This document shows, piece after piece, positions 1-7,310 of a stretch of 23,110 nucleotides of DNA. The stretch comes from Candidatus Eisenbergiella stercorigallinarum (lineage in GTDB: Bacteria; Bacillota; Clostridia; Lachnospirales; Lachnospiraceae): positions 1-23,110 of the forward strand of contig DWUW01000229.1 in assembly GCA_019120525.1 (NCBI GenBank), given 5' to 3'. The notes beneath the pieces are model-generated. The model saw only the letters and a list, made by a program, of their open reading frames with translations, had not been told where the DNA came from and did not search any database. Both the position numbers and the translations under genes were made by a program. Within the stretch, counting starts at the first letter, position 1. Every line of letters starts with the position of its first letter.

Positions 1-322
1 TCAGAAAAATTCCCCCTTTACCCAAAGAAATTCTGTACCGTCTCAATACACATGGAAACAGGTGGAAATAAAAGATATCAGAAAAACAGATAACAGATCT
101 TCAGAACAAATGATCTGGATTCAGATCCAGGCTCCCTGCCTGGTGAAATGAAGTATATCTCATCTATTTCTTCTTGTCCATAGGGAACGGACAAAAAAAT
201 CATTTTTGTAAAATATCGCCAACGATTCTTCCTACGACTCCTGAAAAAGTCCTGAAAACGGCGTAAATACGGCATTCTGCCTGCCAAAAGCCTCTGCTGC
301 CCCGGACTTTCCCGTTTCCGTT
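1..322. other. Non-coding stretch downstream of bofA
   Basis: No convincing gene is seen here. A minus-strand open frame over 78-344 gives a very basic 88-residue peptide with no ribosome site and no recognisable domain, and it overlaps the bofA stop, so I do not call it. The stretch holds two overlapping inverted repeats. One is CTGGAT/ATCCAG (115-120 with 125-130, loop TCAG). The other is CCAGGC/GCCTGG (127-132 with 138-143). They share bases 127-130, so they are mutually exclusive. Neither is followed by a clear T-run on either strand, so a terminator role for bofA is only a guess. Confidence 0.4.
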
Positions 323-601
323 TCATCCCATCAGCCACGCGCATATTTCAATCCCATACAGCAGCAACGCGCCAGGCACTCCCAGCATGCCGCAGGCAAA
401 CAGGCTTGCCGCCCCCAGCCCCACATGTACGGGAATCCCCTGGCCATCCAGGAACGCGTTCACAAACCAGATCAGCAGCAGCCCCAAAACGGCGCGGAGG
501 ATAACATTCAGCAGCTGCTGTGTCCTGCTGCGCATGGCTGCCGCAAGCAAAACCAGCAGACAGGCTGCCCCGATTGTCACAATCCCCATAGTACGGTCCA
601 T
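323..601 (-). CDS. bofA: BofA family protein (pro-sigma-K processing inhibitor type)
   Basis: This is a 92-residue, almost wholly hydrophobic protein, close to the usual size of BofA (about 87 residues). The first membrane segment covers residues 5-22 and further hydrophobic stretches cover about 30-50 and 58-90. The C-terminal block GMLGVPGALLLYGIEI matches the family signature around a Gly-(hydrophobic)-Gly-Val-Pro-Gly turn. In Bacillus, BofA sits in the outer forespore membrane with SpoIVFA and holds the SpoIVFB protease inactive until the forespore signal arrives. Here the family is recognised from sequence, and the precise role in a clostridium is inferred. The ATG is preceded by AAGGGGA at a workable distance. 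It is divergent from the DUF2508 gene, whereas in Bacillus the yaaL homologue is co-directional with bofA. Confidence 0.85.
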   Translation of the reverse strand: MDRTMGIVTIGAACLLVLLAAAMRSRTQQLLNVILRAVLGLLLIWFVNAFLDGQGIPVHVGLGAASLFACGMLGVPGALLLYGIEICAWLMG

Positions 602-762
602 ATTAATCCCCTTTTTTCATCCGCGGCAGCGCCAGACCGCGCTTCCTCTTTTTACAGCTTATGTTTTCCGGGAAATGGTTATGATACGTATATTTTTGTG
701 GGGAAAGCAAATACTTAAATACGGAACCTGCTGGCAAATTCAGGAAAGGAATGGACAGGACT
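602..762. promoter_or_regulatory. Divergent intergenic region between bofA and the yaaL-like gene
   Basis: These 161 bp must carry both promoters. On the plus strand there is a TATGAT hexamer at 680-685 but no good -35 box at 16-18 bp. A GTATATT at 687-693, followed by an AATAC core about 15 bp on, loosely resembles a sporulation sigma-E type promoter. On the minus strand I see no convincing sigma-A pair. No promoter is asserted with confidence. Confidence 0.3.
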
Positions 763-1128
763 ATGAAATTCCACTTCAGCCGTGGCTTCGTCTCCAAAGC
801 GGACGGACCTCTCAACTACCAGGAAACCCTGTTGCTGGAGCTGCAAAAGACAAGGCGCGAGCTGGAAGACACTTACGCGGGCTTTGACTATGTTACGGAA
901 CCGGATCTGATCGACTGCTATATTTATCAGCTGAACGCTGTCATGAAAAGATACCGGTATCTTCTGAAACAGGCGGCCGGCCTTACCGCCGTACAGCCCG
1001 GGCACGCGGAGTTTTCCCGCGAAAGCCTTCCCGAAGCGGCCGTATCCGACAGCCCTCTCTTAGGATCCGCCCCCGCGAAGCCTCCTGCCGCAGGCTGGAA
1101 GGGAGCCTTTCTGACGCAAGCCCGCTAA
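763..1128 (+). CDS. DUF2508 family protein (YaaL-like)
   Basis: This is a 121-residue protein if it begins at the ATG at 763. A second ATG at 751 is in frame, but the AGGAAAGGA purine tract ends directly against it, leaving no spacing. Residues 15-70 are the DUF2508 core, a helical block with NYQETLLLELQKTRRELED followed by a FDYVTEPDLIDCYIYQLNAVMKRYRYLLK-type segment, which is the pattern of Bacillus YaaL. The function of this family is unknown. The last 50 residues are a low-complexity Pro/Ala/Ser tail without a domain. Adjacency to bofA supports the assignment, but the two genes point away from each other here. The gene ends 12 bases before a strong hairpin terminator. Confidence 0.75.
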   Translation: MKFHFSRGFVSKADGPLNYQETLLLELQKTRRELEDTYAGFDYVTEPDLIDCYIYQLNAVMKRYRYLLKQAAGLTAVQPGHAEFSRESLPEAAVSDSPLLGSAPAKPPAAGWKGAFLTQAR

Positions 1129-1129
1129 G

Positions 1130-1180
1130 CCAAAAAAGCGCCGCACAGACGGCCGGCTCCCGTCCATGCGGCATTTTAAT
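1130..1180. terminator. Bidirectional rho-independent terminator between yaaL-like gene and glgB
   Basis: The stem pairs GCCGCA (1140-1145) with TGCGGC (1167-1172), continues through a CA/CA internal loop, and closes with GACGG/CCGTC around a CCGGCTC-type loop. The plus strand reads ATTTTAA directly after the stem. On the minus strand the stem is followed by GCTTTTTTGG. It can therefore stop transcripts from both convergent genes. Confidence 0.8.
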
Positions 1181-1247
1181 CCTGTGCTGCGTTTTGGATC
1201 CTGTGCCGCGTTTGTTCAGCATCAGGATCCTTTCCGCCATATGTTTT

Positions 1248-3170
1248 TCAGAAAACAAAGACCACGGCGCTCGATGCCGGAAGATCAAAGGTAATCCGGT
1301 ACGGCCGGTAATCGCTTGGCTTCGCAGTCGCCCGGATGGATGCCGGGATCACCGAACCATTTCCTCCAAACCGTTTGTCATCGCTGTTCAAAAGCAGCTT
1401 ATAGGTCTTTCTCCGGGGCACGCCGACGCAGTAATCCGGCCTTGCCACAGGCGTCATATTCAGGACGAACAGCAGGCTGTTCTTCCCGTCGGAAGATTTC
1501 CGGATAAAGCTGTAGGTACTCCGTTCCGCATCATCCGCGTTGATCCATTCAAAACCGTCCCAGTCATTGTCGATCTCATGCATGCAGGGATATTTCCGAT
1601 AGATGCGCAGAAGTTCTTTCATATATTCCAGCATCCCGGCGTTCAGTTCATCCTGCAGCATATACCAGTCCAGCTCCCTGGCCTCGCTCCACTCCCGCTC
1701 CTGGGCAAATTCCTGTCCCATGAACAAAAGCTTTTTCCCTTCATGCCCGAACATATAGGCATATCCTGCCCGCAGGTTCGCGTACTTATCCACACGGTAT
1801 CCCGGCATCTTATTAACCATGGAACACTTCAGATGGACTACCTCATCATGGGACAGCGGTAAAATATAATTTTCCGCATTATTGTAGCTCATGGCAAAGG
1901 TCATCGCGTAATGATTGTTCTTTCGGAAATAAGGATCCAGCTTCATGTATTCACAGAAATCATGCATCCATCCCATGTTCCATTTATAGCTGAAATACAG
2001 GCCGCCTTTTTCGATCTCGCCGGTTACCAGCGGCCACGCGGTAGACTCCTCCGCAATCGTCATCACACCGGGGAACGCGCCTCGGATCACAGAATTGAGA
2101 TGCTTGAAAAATTCTATTGCTTCCAGGTTCTTGTTTCCGCCATACTGATTCGGCAGCCATTCCCCATCCTTTTTGCCATAGTCCAGATAAAGCATGGAGG
2201 CCACAGCGTCCACACGGAGGCCGTCCACGTGAAATTCCTTGATCCAGAACAGGGCGTTGGCGATCAGGAAATTCTTCACCTCGTTCATGCCGTAATTGAA
2301 GATCTTCGTTCCCCAGTCCGGGTGCTCTCCGCGCCTCGGATCCGGATGCTCGTACAGCGCCTGTCCGTCAAACTCAGCCAATCCATGCGCGTCTCTGGGG
2401 AAATGCGCCGGCACCCAGTCCAGTATAACGCCGATCTTGTTGCGGTGCAGCGTATTTACCAGATAGGCAAAATCCTCCGGCGTCCCATACCGCGACGTGG
2501 GCGCGTAGTATCCGGTTACCTGGTATCCCCAGGAACCGTCAAAGGGATGCTCCGCGATCCCCATCAGCTCCACATGCGTAAACCTCAGCTCCTTCAGGTA
2601 AGCGACCAGCCTGTCCGCGAACTCACGGTAGTTATAGAAACCATCCTCCGTTCCATCGGGATGCTTCATCCAGGAACCGATATGGCATTCGTAGATCGCC
2701 ATCGGTTCCTTATTCATGTCTTTTTTGGCCCGCTCCTCCATCCACAGACTGTCGCTCCAGCGGATGCGGGACAGATCCGTCGTAACAGAAGCGGTTCCCG
2801 GCCTCAGCTCCGCGTAATTGGCAAAAGGATCCGCCTTATACAGCTTTCTGCCGTCCTGCGTGGTGATCAGGAATTTATACATTTCCCCGCATCCCACTCC
2901 GGGAATGAAAAGTTCATAGATTCCGCCGGGCCCCTTCTTTTTCATCTCATCCTTCGATTCATCCCAGCCATTGAAGCTTCCCGTCACATGAACCTGCGCG
3001 GCATGGGGCGCCCAGACCGCAAAGTAGGTTCCTTTTTTCCCTTTCTCCACAGAAGGGTGCGCGCCCAGCTTTTTATAAATATCATAATGCGTTCCCTGCG
3101 CGAACAGGTACTCATCCGCCTCTGAGATAAAAACCTTCTCCCCTTTTTTCCCTTTTGCTACACCAGCCAT
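1248..3170 (-). CDS. glgB: 1,4-alpha-glucan branching enzyme (GH13, CBM48)
   Basis: GlgB cuts an alpha-1,4-glucan chain and re-joins it through an alpha-1,6 bond, making the branches of glycogen. The 640-residue product has a CBM48-like N-terminal beta domain (about 26-115) and a GH13 catalytic barrel. Region I is DWVPAHF at 251-257. Region II is GLRVDAVASM with nucleophile Asp321. Region III is TIAEEST with acid/base Glu374. Region IV is LSHDEVVH around His441-Asp442. The start is placed at the ATG whose upstream sequence is GGGAGGCAGAG. The open frame extends 16 codons further, but without a ribosome site. It lies 56 bp behind the TPR/AAA+-like gene in the same direction and probably shares its transcript. 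No other glycogen gene is in the window. The N-terminus has a short Lys/Gly-rich lead. Confidence 0.95.
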   Translation of the reverse strand: MAGVAKGKKGEKVFISEADEYLFAQGTHYDIYKKLGAHPSVEKGKKGTYFAVWAPHAAQVHVTGSFNGWDESKDEMKKKGPGGIYELFIPGVGCGEMYKFLITTQDGRKLYKADPFANYAELRPGTASVTTDLSRIRWSDSLWMEERAKKDMNKEPMAIYECHIGSWMKHPDGTEDGFYNYREFADRLVAYLKELRFTHVELMGIAEHPFDGSWGYQVTGYYAPTSRYGTPEDFAYLVNTLHRNKIGVILDWVPAHFPRDAHGLAEFDGQALYEHPDPRRGEHPDWGTKIFNYGMNEVKNFLIANALFWIKEFHVDGLRVDAVASMLYLDYGKKDGEWLPNQYGGNKNLEAIEFFKHLNSVIRGAFPGVMTIAEESTAWPLVTGEIEKGGLYFSYKWNMGWMHDFCEYMKLDPYFRKNNHYAMTFAMSYNNAENYILPLSHDEVVHLKCSMVNKMPGYRVDKYANLRAGYAYMFGHEGKKLLFMGQEFAQEREWSEARELDWYMLQDELNAGMLEYMKELLRIYRKYPCMHEIDNDWDGFEWINADDAERSTYSFIRKSSDGKNSLLFVLNMTPVARPDYCVGVPRRKTYKLLLNSDDKRFGGNGSVIPASIRATAKPSDYRPYRITFDLPASSAVVFVF

Positions 3171-3226
3171 CTCTGCCTCCCTTCCCGCCGGATCCGGCTC
3201 CCCTGCCATCCCCGGCATACTTCATG

Positions 3227-5887
3227 TTATATGAAATCCCCTTCATGCAGGATGATCATATTGTTTTCATCATACCTGCGGGAGAAGAGCACGTCGAGCA
3301 GATGCTTCGGCGTCTTTCTTTCCGCGTGATCGATCGCCTCGTCCACGATCTCCCGCACATCCTTGACTGTGACAATATGGTCACTGGTCTGCATATCCTC
3401 AATACGCGTATGCAGGGCAAGCCTCCCCAGTTCATCGATCGAATATTCCTGCATCCTCGCGTACTGACATCCATAAGCCGCAAGCGTACTGTTATCCAGG
3501 GCTTCCACATCGAACCTCGCGTTGAAATACGACGCCATTTCCGGATTTTCTTCCAGAAGCTTCCCGATCCTTCGCTTCGTATCTATCAGGATGATCAGGA
3601 CGCCCCAGCTTTCCTGATTCAGCCCTTCCAGCAGCTTCTTCATGCACGTCCCGCTGATCTCTCCGGCCTTTTCCACCATCAGGGCGCCGCCGGCAAGCTT
3701 TTCCACCAGTTCCTCCGGCCGTTTCCTGCTGCTGCTTAAGGCACTTCCCGTAACCCTGGCCACCTTACCGGAAAAATCAGGCTGCTTCGCCTTCAGGTCC
3801 TTTATCACATTCTTCGCCAGTTCTGCCGTATCCGATCCGGGCTCCCCGGTAAGGATCAGGTTTCCCGTATACGCGGCAAGGCTGATCTGATCCAGGGCCG
3901 CGACCAGGCGCTTCATCGCCCCCTTCGTCGGAACAAAGGAAGCGAATAATCTCTTTTCCGCTCCTGTCAGGCTGCGTTCTCCCAACGCGCGCCCATTCTT
4001 CCGTCCGCCGTCCGGCCCTTCTTTCACCGTCCCTCGTTTTTCCGCCTCTGCCGGCTCCTTTTTCGTTTCAGGCGCCTTTTCCGGCTCTCTTTCCGGTTCC
4101 GGCACAGGCGTTTCTTCTTCTATCCGTTCCGGTTCGGATACCGCCGCCTTTTCCTCCGCCGGTTCCGGCATTCTTTCGATTTTTCTTTCTGGTTCCGGCA
4201 TTCTTTCGATTTTTCTTTCCGGTTCCGGCGCAGGCGCTTTTTCCTCCACCCTCTCCGGTTCCGCTGTTTTTTCCGGCAGGGGCACAGCCGCCGTCTCCGG
4301 CATCCGTCCCGGAAGGTCCGCAGGCAGCCTTTCCGGCATCTGTTCCGGAAGATTCGCCTGCGGAGCGGCCTGTTCCGGTCTCCGTGCCGGTTCCTCCGTC
4401 AGCTGCTCCTCTGCCCGGATCATTTCAGGTTCCTTCGGCAGATCCGCGTACTCTTTGGAAGGTTCCGCCTCAGATCCCTGCATTCCGGCCGGAGGCGTTA
4501 TCTCAGCCTGACGGTCCTGTACGGCTGCCGCCGCCTTCAATGCATTCTGTACCTCTTCCGCCGCCCAGATCTTTGTATGCGCGGAGATCACGCTCTCCGC
4601 CCGGCTGACGCGTTCCCTGTCCCTTCGGTCTACCGGGATCCGCTCTTCCTTCTGCAGGCGCTCCAGCACACCCTTTCTGGAGGTTTCATCAAAATCCCGG
4701 AACAGGGCTCCGGTCTGCTCCTGCACACGCTGAAGAAGCTCCTGTCTGTGCTTCTCCTCGTTCTCGCGCTTCATCTTTTCCCATTCACGCATGATATCCT
4801 CAAGGTTCATCTGTCCGGTGATCTGCTTTTCCATCGGACGCTCTTCAGGCACGATCATGCCGATCTGCCCGTCGTATTCCTGGGAAAGATAATTTTCGTA
4901 ATCCGTCTGTCCGCCGCGCTCCGGCTGCCTGTTATGCTCCGGCTGCCCGCTGTACTCCGGCTGCCCGTCCGCTTCTTCCATCTCATGATATCCGGCGCTT
5001 CCCTCCGGGAACTGTCCCGCAGCTTCTTCCGCCGGCGCTTCCACAGAAGGCCTGTCCGCCTCCCGCTCCGCCGCTGCAGCATTCCTTCCTTCCTGCATCA
5101 GCTCCTTCATGCTCGCCGCAAGTTCCTTCTGCAGGTTAATGGTATTATATTTTCCCACATCCATGGTCTTCACCTGGATGTCCATTTCCTGCCCTCCGGC
5201 CGCAGAAGCCCTGGACGCGCTCCGTTCGGGCTCTTTTACAGCCGGCTCCTCCGGCACCCGCAGCCCCTGCCTGCGCATCATGTACGCGTCAAATTTCTTC
5301 TGCTGGGAAGGAGACAGCGGCTGATGAAGCAGCTTCAGCTCCATCGCCTTCAGCACGTATTTCCCTTCCCCAAACCAGAGGATCAGTTCGTCACACTCCT
5401 CCACGCATTTGGTCGCAAGCCCTACCCTGTGATACAGATAAGCCAGTTCATACGCCCATTTCTCCCGGTAATCCTTCTTCTTAAGCTCCTCAAGAACCGC
5501 AATCCGTTCCTCAAGCCCCACGTCCTGCGCCTCATAGAGCTTATACTGAAGGATATATTTTCCGCTGTCATTCGGCGCGACCTGTTCAAAATCCTTATAA
5601 TACGCCACCGCGCCTACCACATCCCCCATTCTGATGGACAGGTCGCAGAGCGAATACAGGATCATCCTGCCGGAAGGATGACGTTCATTTGCCATCTCCA
5701 GCAGCAGCTTGGCGTCTTCAAACCTGCGGTTTACCTTATACACATCGCTGACTGTACAGAGCATCATCACGCTCTTCACTCTCGTCCAGTCGATCGTGTC
5801 GGCGACTCTGGCCGCTTCCACGTATTTTTTCTGTGAAATTAACGTTTTTATTTCTTCAGCGCGTATCTTATATTCATATTTATCCAA
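3227..5887 (-). CDS. TPR protein with acidic linker and degenerate AAA+ (SpoVK/CbxX-like) domain
   Basis: This is an 886-residue cytoplasmic protein of unknown function. Residues 1-235 form a TPR-like helical solenoid. Residues 240-660 are disordered and rich in Glu, Pro and Lys. They contain a conserved-looking island (KYNTINLQKELAASMKEL), a predicted coiled coil and 10-residue PEPERKIERM-type repeats. Residues 675-886 resemble the AAA+ fold of SpoVK/CbxX. The Walker A loop reads GEPGSDTA (from 681) in place of GxPGxGKT, and the Walker B strand reads ALMVEKA in place of hhhhDEA. It therefore lacks the P-loop Lys and the DE pair and probably cannot hydrolyse ATP. The start is the TTG at 5887, which follows GAGGTGA with 5 bp spacing. 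The open frame runs on to an ATG at 6040, but a consensus promoter lies within that extension. It leads glgB. A structural or scaffold role is only a guess. Confidence 0.8.
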   Translation of the reverse strand: MDKYEYKIRAEEIKTLISQKKYVEAARVADTIDWTRVKSVMMLCTVSDVYKVNRRFEDAKLLLEMANERHPSGRMILYSLCDLSIRMGDVVGAVAYYKDFEQVAPNDSGKYILQYKLYEAQDVGLEERIAVLEELKKKDYREKWAYELAYLYHRVGLATKCVEECDELILWFGEGKYVLKAMELKLLHQPLSPSQQKKFDAYMMRRQGLRVPEEPAVKEPERSASRASAAGGQEMDIQVKTMDVGKYNTINLQKELAASMKELMQEGRNAAAAEREADRPSVEAPAEEAAGQFPEGSAGYHEMEEADGQPEYSGQPEHNRQPERGGQTDYENYLSQEYDGQIGMIVPEERPMEKQITGQMNLEDIMREWEKMKRENEEKHRQELLQRVQEQTGALFRDFDETSRKGVLERLQKEERIPVDRRDRERVSRAESVISAHTKIWAAEEVQNALKAAAAVQDRQAEITPPAGMQGSEAEPSKEYADLPKEPEMIRAEEQLTEEPARRPEQAAPQANLPEQMPERLPADLPGRMPETAAVPLPEKTAEPERVEEKAPAPEPERKIERMPEPERKIERMPEPAEEKAAVSEPERIEEETPVPEPEREPEKAPETKKEPAEAEKRGTVKEGPDGGRKNGRALGERSLTGAEKRLFASFVPTKGAMKRLVAALDQISLAAYTGNLILTGEPGSDTAELAKNVIKDLKAKQPDFSGKVARVTGSALSSSRKRPEELVEKLAGGALMVEKAGEISGTCMKKLLEGLNQESWGVLIILIDTKRRIGKLLEENPEMASYFNARFDVEALDNSTLAAYGCQYARMQEYSIDELGRLALHTRIEDMQTSDHIVTVKDVREIVDEAIDHAERKTPKHLLDVLFSRRYDENNMIILHEGDFI
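4161..4220. repeat. Tandem 30-bp repeat inside the linker of the TPR gene
   Basis: Two adjacent 30-bp units, 4161-4190 and 4191-4220, differ only at their last base. Each encodes one copy of a ten-residue Pro/Glu/Arg/Lys repeat (EPERKIERMP) in the disordered linker. Partial, diverged copies flank it. This is consistent with recent slippage or unequal exchange. Confidence 0.9.
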
Positions 5888-5941
5888 GGGAGTCACCTCT
5901 GCCGTAAACTGATATGCCGTTAAGCCTATTACATCTTTTTT

Positions 5942-5970
5942 AGTGTACCATAGCGCCGTAGTATTGTCAA
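5942..5970 (-). promoter_or_regulatory. Sigma-A promoter of the TPR/AAA+-like gene
   Basis: On the minus strand the -35 box is TTGACA (perfect, 5965-5970), the spacer is exactly 17 bp, and the -10 box is TACACT (5942-5947). Transcription would begin near 5935. That rules out an ATG start at 6040 for the full-length product and supports the TTG start at 5887, giving a leader of about 50 nt. Confidence 0.75.
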
Positions 5971-6134
5971 AGTCAAACCGCCCGCCCCGATCCGCGGATA
6001 CTGGAATTTCCTTCCTGTATGCAAACGTTTTTCCATCCATCTTTTCTCACGTTTCAGGCATAGAAAAACAGCTGCCCGTTTTGTCCGGGCAGCCGGTATC
6101 ATAACCTGCATTTCAGGCGGGAGGATCCCTGCCG

Positions 6135-7223
6135 TCAATAATCCACAGTCTCCAGATATTTCATGTAGCTGACTACCATGAGCGCGATCTTAAAGGTCAG
6201 CGCATCATCGAAAACGCGGATATCCAGCCCCGTGCTTTTCTGAAGCTTTTCGATCCTGTAAACCAGCGTGTTCCTGTGGATGAACAGCTGTCTGGAGGTC
6301 TCGGAAACGTTCAGGTTATTCTCAAAGAACTTGTTGATCGTAGTAAGCGTCTCCTCCTCCATGTCATAGGGTACGTTATCTCCAAAGATCTCCTCGATGA
6401 AGATCTTGCACAGGTTGACGGGAAGCTGGTAGATCAGCCTGCCGATGCCAAGCCTCGCATACGCGATGACGCTCTTTTCCGCATAGAAGATCTTTCCCAC
6501 ATCAAGCGCCATCTTGGCCTCTTTATAGGATTTGGATACTTCCCGCAGTTCACCCACGACGGTGCCGTAAGCAACCCGCACACTCATCATCGCTTCGCTG
6601 TTCATCATATCCACGATCATATCGGCCGTCTTTTCGATCGTCTCCTGATCGTCCGCGGATTCCACCGCCTTAACCAGAATGATGTTCTTCTCGTCAACCG
6701 CCGTGATGTAATCGCCGTTCTGGCTGGAAAACAGACTTCTTAAAAGCTCTGTCGCACTGTTATCCTTCTCCACCTTCGTTTCGATCAGATACACAATACG
6801 GGGGCATTCCACCTCAATATGAAGCTTCTGCGCACGGTTATAGATATCTACCAGCAGAAGATTGTCCAGGATCAGGTTCTGGAAGAAGCTGTTTCTATCA
6901 AACCTCTCTTTATAGGCGATGATCAGGTTCTGGATGGTGCTTACCGCGATCTTTCCCACCATGTAAACATCATCGCTGGGTCCCTGCGCTACCAGAATAT
7001 AGGCCGGTTCTCCGTCATCCAGTATCTTCAGCAGATGGCGTCCTCCCACCACCTGGCTGTCGGCAGGTGAGGAAGCGAAATTCTCAATGATCTCTCCCGA
7101 AATATCAATATCCTCTGTCGTAGCGGCGACTTTCATCCCCTCCACATCATAAACTCCCAGGTCTACCTTGGTGATTGCCCTCAGCTCATCTATGCTGTTC
7201 TGTATTACCTGATTGGAAATCAT
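6135..7223 (-). CDS. CdaR/PucR-type transcriptional regulator
   Basis: This is a 362-residue regulator. The N-terminal 130 residues resemble a sugar-diacid-recognition-like sensor domain. The middle (about 145-280) is the diverged GGDEF-like module usual in CdaR/PucR proteins, with no catalytic GGDEF motif. The C-terminus has a PucR-type helix-turn-helix (about 286-350) with NNLNVSETSRQLFIHRNTLVYRIEKL. Family members respond to sugar acids, purine intermediates or other small ligands; the ligand here is unknown. The start is the ATG at 7223, preceded by AAAGGACGGAAAGAGAG. An in-frame ATG 22 codons upstream lies within the terminator region of the neighbouring gene and is less likely. It sits directly behind msmK in the same direction, suggesting control of carbohydrate uptake, though a terminator separates the two. 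Confidence 0.85.
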   Translation of the reverse strand: MISNQVIQNSIDELRAITKVDLGVYDVEGMKVAATTEDIDISGEIIENFASSPADSQVVGGRHLLKILDDGEPAYILVAQGPSDDVYMVGKIAVSTIQNLIIAYKERFDRNSFFQNLILDNLLLVDIYNRAQKLHIEVECPRIVYLIETKVEKDNSATELLRSLFSSQNGDYITAVDEKNIILVKAVESADDQETIEKTADMIVDMMNSEAMMSVRVAYGTVVGELREVSKSYKEAKMALDVGKIFYAEKSVIAYARLGIGRLIYQLPVNLCKIFIEEIFGDNVPYDMEEETLTTINKFFENNLNVSETSRQLFIHRNTLVYRIEKLQKSTGLDIRVFDDALTFKIALMVVSYMKYLETVDY

Positions 7224-7254
7224 CTCTCTTTCCGTCCTTTCCCAGTCTTTCTTT

Positions 7255-7283
7255 ACTATAACAGAAAAAAAGGGAAGATGCAA
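7255..7283 (-). promoter_or_regulatory. Candidate promoter of the CdaR-type regulator, overlapping the msmK terminator
   Basis: On the minus strand there is a good -10 box TATAGT (7255-7260), with TTGCAT (7278-7283) at 17 bp or TTTGCA at 18 bp as the -35 box. The -35 lies in the 3' arm of the msmK terminator hairpin, and the terminator's T-run forms part of the spacer. A start near 7248 gives a leader of about 25 nt. The -35 matches only 3-4 of 6 positions. Confidence 0.5.
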
Positions 7284-7297
7284 ACGCACCCTCCCTT
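7264..7297 (-). terminator. Rho-independent terminator of msmK/ugpC
   Basis: Read on the minus strand, a 12-bp stem (AAGGGAGGGTGC with GCATCTTCCCTT, including two G-T wobbles) closes a GTTT loop and is followed by seven T residues. It begins 13 bases after the msmK stop codon. Confidence 0.9.
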
Positions 7298-7310
7298 ATA
7301 TTTCCTGTGA

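Noticed and set aside
78..344. Minus-strand open frame of 88 codons after bofA
   Set aside because: Basic peptide with no domain, no ribosome site and overlap with the bofA stop codon.
3824..3847. Functional P-loop ATPase in the TPR protein
   Set aside because: The loop reads GEPGSDTA, without the essential Lys, and the Walker B acidic pair is missing.
4577..5836. Plus-strand open frame of 419 codons opposite the TPR gene
   Set aside because: Leu/His/Arg-rich shadow of the TPR-coding strand, with no ribosome site.
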